Shown here one piece after another: positions 23,306-26,379 of a stretch of DNA of 26,379 bases. How positions within the stretch are numbered: the first letter of the stretch is position 1; the number at the start of each line of letters is the position of its first letter. The stretch comes from an uncultured Eubacteriales bacterium (lineage in GTDB: Bacteria; Bacillota; Clostridia; Christensenellales; UBA1242), in assembly GCA_905187655.1 (NCBI GenBank), contig CAJJIV010000005.1:1-26379 (forward strand), read 5' to 3'. The translations under genes and the position numbers were made by a program. The notes under the pieces were generated by a model. It did not search any database. It was not told where the DNA came from and saw only the letters and a program-made list of their open reading frames with translations.

Positions 23306-25798
23306 ATGAGAAAGACTAGTATAAAAAATTTATTGAAAATTACACTTTGTCTTGGAATGTTAAGTTTAATAGGAATTTTATCAGCGTTTTGGTTAGGAGG
23401 GAAGCCTTCTACCCAAGCTCAAGCTGATGAACAAGTGCTTCATACTATTACCTTAAATGTTGGGTCTAAAACAGGGTGTGATGTATACAGTGTTACCAAT
23501 CTTTCTAGTGCTGGTTTTAATTATGATTCAAGCACAAAGGTTGTTTCAATTACATCATTAAACGGCAAAGCTTCTTTTATTGTAAACTTAATTTTAGCAG
23601 ATGAATGTACTGCAGATTTAAGCATAGCAAGTACTCAAGCAACTATTCAAAGAAACTCTCTAACACAATTTGTTGTTACAATTAATGGCAATGATGCTGT
23701 TGTAGATACATTAAATGTTACTTTTGGTGATGCACATAAATTTACTTTAACCAAAGAATTTTGCGAAATTTACGATGTAACATCAGAAAGCGCAGGCTTT
23801 TTCTTTAACAAACAAAGTGGCGAAATTACTCTTATGACTGATAGCACTAATGCTATTTCATTTACAATAGTTCCTATTGCAAACAAATTTTATCAAATAG
23901 TTGAATCTTCTTTTCAAACTAACGAAGTATATTTCAATGATAATGGAATTTCCCATTTAAAACAAGATGATACTTTTGTTGTTACAATAAATGCCAACTC
24001 AACAAAGCTTGGTGCAAACATAAAATTGCAAGCGGAACCAATTGAATATAATTTAGTTTTTGAATGTAAAGTAGATAATATTGTATTAGCGGATACAACT
24101 TCTTGCATAACATCTCCAACTGGCACAAATAAAGTAATGTGCGGTAATACCTTGTTTAACGATCAAGATAAGAAGTACGTTGCAAAAACTGTTGTTGAAA
24201 AAACAAGTGGTGGAATCTACACAGAAAATCCACAAGTATTCAATAAATTCGTTATTTTGGATAAGAATGGAGACATTTATAAAACACTTTCCACAAATTA
24301 TGAAAAAGCAGACATTTCTGATGTTGCTATCGTTTCAATTGAAGAACTTGTTATAGATAGTACATTATTAGAAGATTGTTTAACAAATGAAGGCGAATTG
24401 GTTATAGTTGCTATGTATCGTTCAGGTGCACTTTTGCAACTAGGAGATTTAGATTTGTCTAAATATCAAATTGCACTTGATTGGACAGGTTGGTATTATA
24501 AATTTGAAAACTTTTATTATGTTGAAACAAGTTCTAGTATTACTTTAGACTTAACACGAGTAGATAAGCATTCTAAACTTGAAACAATAACTAGGTCAGT
24601 TATGGATGGTGGTGACATATATGAACTTTCTGAAGAACAAATAACTACCAATGATGATGGAAACTATGAATATTCTTTTATAATTCCTGATGATAATTAC
24701 TATATGGAAGTAGAATTTGGCATTAATCCTATTGAATATGAAATCATATTCACTTGTTATAATGAATCTATTAATCAAGATATAGAAGAAGGACCTATTC
24801 AATTAATTTTAGGTGAAGGTTTTTCGCTTGAATATAAAGCCCCATATAATGCAGCTGTTTCATTCAATCTAGAAGATGAGCTAGAGGGATATGAATTTAA
24901 ATGTTGGGTAATAACTAAAACTGGCGGAGATGAAATAATTAACAGTCAAAGCGGAAATGTTATTATTAATAGCGAAGATTATATAATTGACGGAAAAATT
25001 ACTATTAAGGCTTACTTTACTCAATTGGTTGGTCTTGAAGTAAAAATTCCTACAACATATAAAGACACCAGTGTAGACTATCTTTTGTACACCGTGGTAG
25101 GTGAAACTGAAACACCAGTTACAAAAACCACTAATAATAGATATCAGTTCTATTATGGAACAACAATTAAATTAGTAGCCACAAGTTCTGAATATATAGA
25201 ATTTGTTAATTATGTTATAAACAATGCAAGTACAAAAGAAAACAGTACATTAACTACCGAAATTAAAGAAGATTCTCAAATTCTTGTTAATTTTAAGAAT
25301 GTTGATGTCGCTTACAACTTTAATAGTGATTTGTCAAATGCAAATGGTAAGCTAGAGGTTTCATCTGATACTATGTCTATAGGCAAGGCACTAATTATTG
25401 CATTTAACTCTAATGCAGGTTATAGTGTTAGTGATTGGAAAATTAATGGTAAGCCAGTTGATGTATTTGTAGATGAAATGAATAATACTTATGGAAATAT
25501 AATTAATTATTCTGCAAAAAGTAACACTCTTACAATCAGAGCTAACGAAGCATTTATTGAATACATTAAGGAAAATGGTCTTCAGTCATCTGTTTCTACT
25601 TCAATTAATAGTGTAATTACTGTTGCGGTTTTGGGTGGTGCAATTTTAATTATAGGAAGTTTGGTACTAATTATTGTTTTAGTATTTATGAACGCTAAGA
25701 AGAAAAAACAAATGGCAACTGCTGACCAAGTTGCTAGTGCTCAGTCTAAAAGAATGGACAATGATTACTTACAACGTTTAAGAGAAGGAAAAGAATAA
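23306..25798 (+). CDS. membrane-anchored surface protein, partner of the giant protein
   Basis: This 830-residue protein has a signal peptide (basic MRKTSIKNLLK, hydrophobic 12-30, likely cleavage after AQA near residue 40) and a C-terminal membrane helix (about 771-793) followed by a lysine-rich tail. After the signal, two related domains of about 95 residues are in tandem (about 47-143 and 144-245), sharing C[DE][VI]Y.VT, SAGF and FVVTIN. A single InlB-type unit (YEIIF...EGYEFKCW...AYF) lies near 477-580, and a divergent repeat with NAGYSVSDWKINGKPV near 715. There is no LPXTG motif. GGAGG 9 nt upstream lies inside the end of the giant gene, and only 2 nt separate the genes, so the two are co-expressed. 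The tail ends YLQRLREGKE, resembling the tail of the giant protein. I recognise no specific family for the N-terminal domains. Confidence 0.85.
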   Translation: MRKTSIKNLLKITLCLGMLSLIGILSAFWLGGKPSTQAQADEQVLHTITLNVGSKTGCDVYSVTNLSSAGFNYDSSTKVVSITSLNGKASFIVNLILADECTADLSIASTQATIQRNSLTQFVVTINGNDAVVDTLNVTFGDAHKFTLTKEFCEIYDVTSESAGFFFNKQSGEITLMTDSTNAISFTIVPIANKFYQIVESSFQTNEVYFNDNGISHLKQDDTFVVTINANSTKLGANIKLQAEPIEYNLVFECKVDNIVLADTTSCITSPTGTNKVMCGNTLFNDQDKKYVAKTVVEKTSGGIYTENPQVFNKFVILDKNGDIYKTLSTNYEKADISDVAIVSIEELVIDSTLLEDCLTNEGELVIVAMYRSGALLQLGDLDLSKYQIALDWTGWYYKFENFYYVETSSSITLDLTRVDKHSKLETITRSVMDGGDIYELSEEQITTNDDGNYEYSFIIPDDNYYMEVEFGINPIEYEIIFTCYNESINQDIEEGPIQLILGEGFSLEYKAPYNAAVSFNLEDELEGYEFKCWVITKTGGDEIINSQSGNVIINSEDYIIDGKITIKAYFTQLVGLEVKIPTTYKDTSVDYLLYTVVGETETPVTKTTNNRYQFYYGTTIKLVATSSEYIEFVNYVINNASTKENSTLTTEIKEDSQILVNFKNVDVAYNFNSDLSNANGKLEVSSDTMSIGKALIIAFNSNAGYSVSDWKINGKPVDVFVDEMNNTYGNIINYSAKSNTLTIRANEAFIEYIKENGLQSSVSTSINSVITVAVLGGAILIIGSLVLIIVLVFMNAKKKKQMATADQVASAQSKRMDNDYLQRLREGKE

Positions 25799-25806
25799 AA
25801 AAAGTC

Positions 25807-25841
25807 AAAGTTAGGGAATAAAAAGTTATTCCCTAATTTTT
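25807..25841 (+). terminator. hairpin terminator after the surface-protein operon
   Basis: TTAGGGAATAA (25811-25821) pairs perfectly with TTATTCCCTAA (25826-25836) around a 4-nt loop; flanking A and T residues extend it, and five T residues follow. The short T tract may allow read-through into the next gene, whose ribosome binding site begins 4 nt later. Confidence 0.8.
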
Positions 25842-25856
25842 GCTAGGAGAAATTTT

Positions 25857-26379
25857 ATGTCAGAAAAGAACAAGAAAATAGGCTACATTATTAACGCAAT
25901 ATTTTTAGGATTAATAATTATCGCTGACATTTGCTATATGACAATTAATTGTTTAAGCTATATTACAAAAACTATAGCAAGTGCTCTTTTTGTACTTTGT
26001 GGTGCTATTAACTTTATTTATTGCTTAAAAATTAATAAAAATAAGGTATCATTATTTGCAATTTTTATGCTTTTGGGCTTAATTTTCGCAATGCTGGGAG
26101 ATATATTGTTAATAGACTATTTTGTAATAGGTGCGGGATTATTTGGGCTAGGGCATGTGTTTTTCTTTGTGTCTTATTGCTTTTTATGCAAAGTCAACTG
26201 GAAGGATTTTGTAATAGGTGCCGGTATATTTATTCTTGCATTTTTGCTTATAGAAATATATCCTAAATTTGACTTTAACGGAATGAAAGCATTAGTTATT
26301 GTTTATGCACTTATCATTTCACTTATGCTTGGCAAGGCTATATCAAATATTTTACTAAAGGAAAATAGAGTATTAAATT
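25857..26379 (+). CDS. YhhN/TMEM86-family membrane protein (partial, 3' end missing)
   Basis: The open frame starts at ATG 25857, with AGGAG 7 nt upstream, and runs off the window after 174 codons. It is strongly hydrophobic, with five or six predicted membrane helices in the visible part. The segment LGLIFAMLGDILLI followed by GAGLFGLGHVFFFVSYCF matches the core of the YhhN family (PF07947), which includes lysoplasmalogenases such as human TMEM86B. The conserved aspartate of LGD and the histidine of GLGH are present. In bacteria the substrate is rarely known, so a lipid-hydrolase role is inference. No promoter fits in the 15 nt after the terminator, so expression may depend on read-through or on a weak promoter within the upstream gene. 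Confidence 0.75.
   Translation, partial: MSEKNKKIGYIINAIFLGLIIIADICYMTINCLSYITKTIASALFVLCGAINFIYCLKINKNKVSLFAIFMLLGLIFAMLGDILLIDYFVIGAGLFGLGHVFFFVSYCFLCKVNWKDFVIGAGIFILAFLLIEIYPKFDFNGMKALVIVYALIISLMLGKAISNILLKENRVLN

Overview
The window looks like a chromosomal segment of a low-GC, Gram-positive-type Bacillota (Clostridia-like) bacterium. The evidence is strongly A/T-biased sequence, near-perfect TTGACA/TATAAT promoters, AGGAG-type ribosome binding sites, a SigH (Spo0H)-like sigma factor and a CwlD-like amidase. Gene order recalls Bacillus subtilis (mrnC-rlmB-...-sigH and dnaX-yaaK-recR). TGA is a stop (end of mrnC), so the standard bacterial code applies. The giant surface protein built on InlB/Flg_new-type repeats fits uncultured gut Clostridia, but that placement is inference. 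No rRNA, tRNA, CRISPR array, transposase or integrase is seen.

Layout. Positions 1-207 hold no gene that I can support. A CwlD-like amidase lies on the minus strand (208-918). It diverges from a six-gene plus-strand housekeeping cluster (1041-5179): mini-RNase III, RlmB, SigH, DnaX, YbaB/EbfC and RecR. These genes are nearly contiguous and start from a strong extended -10 promoter that leaves mrnC essentially leaderless. The cluster ends at a hairpin terminator (5240-5265). Five bases later a consensus promoter drives two overlapping half-transporter genes (5330-9011) that encode a heterodimeric ABC exporter with one degenerate and one canonical ATPase site. A perfect 13-bp-stem terminator (9014-9050) closes that operon.

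The second half (9186-25798) is a two-gene surface-protein operon. The first gene encodes a protein of about 4,700 residues: N-terminal membrane/signal segment, a parallel beta-helix-like region, then about 22 InlB/Flg_new-type units interleaved with about 15 copies of a second, roughly 90-residue module. After these come a GLUG-like segment, three divergent bacterial-repeat segments, and a C-terminal membrane helix with a basic cytoplasmic tail and no LPXTG signal. The second gene starts 2 nt later and encodes an 830-residue membrane-anchored partner with an internal N-terminal duplication. The cytoplasmic tails of both proteins share the pattern [FY][IL]xxLRxGK[DE]. A terminator hairpin follows, then the start of a YhhN-family membrane protein truncated by the window edge.

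Strongest points for follow-up: a 10-A run in dnaX with immediate stops in both alternate frames (a likely tau/gamma switch); the alternating two-module architecture of the giant protein; and the shared tail motif, which suggests the two surface proteins use a common cytoplasmic partner.
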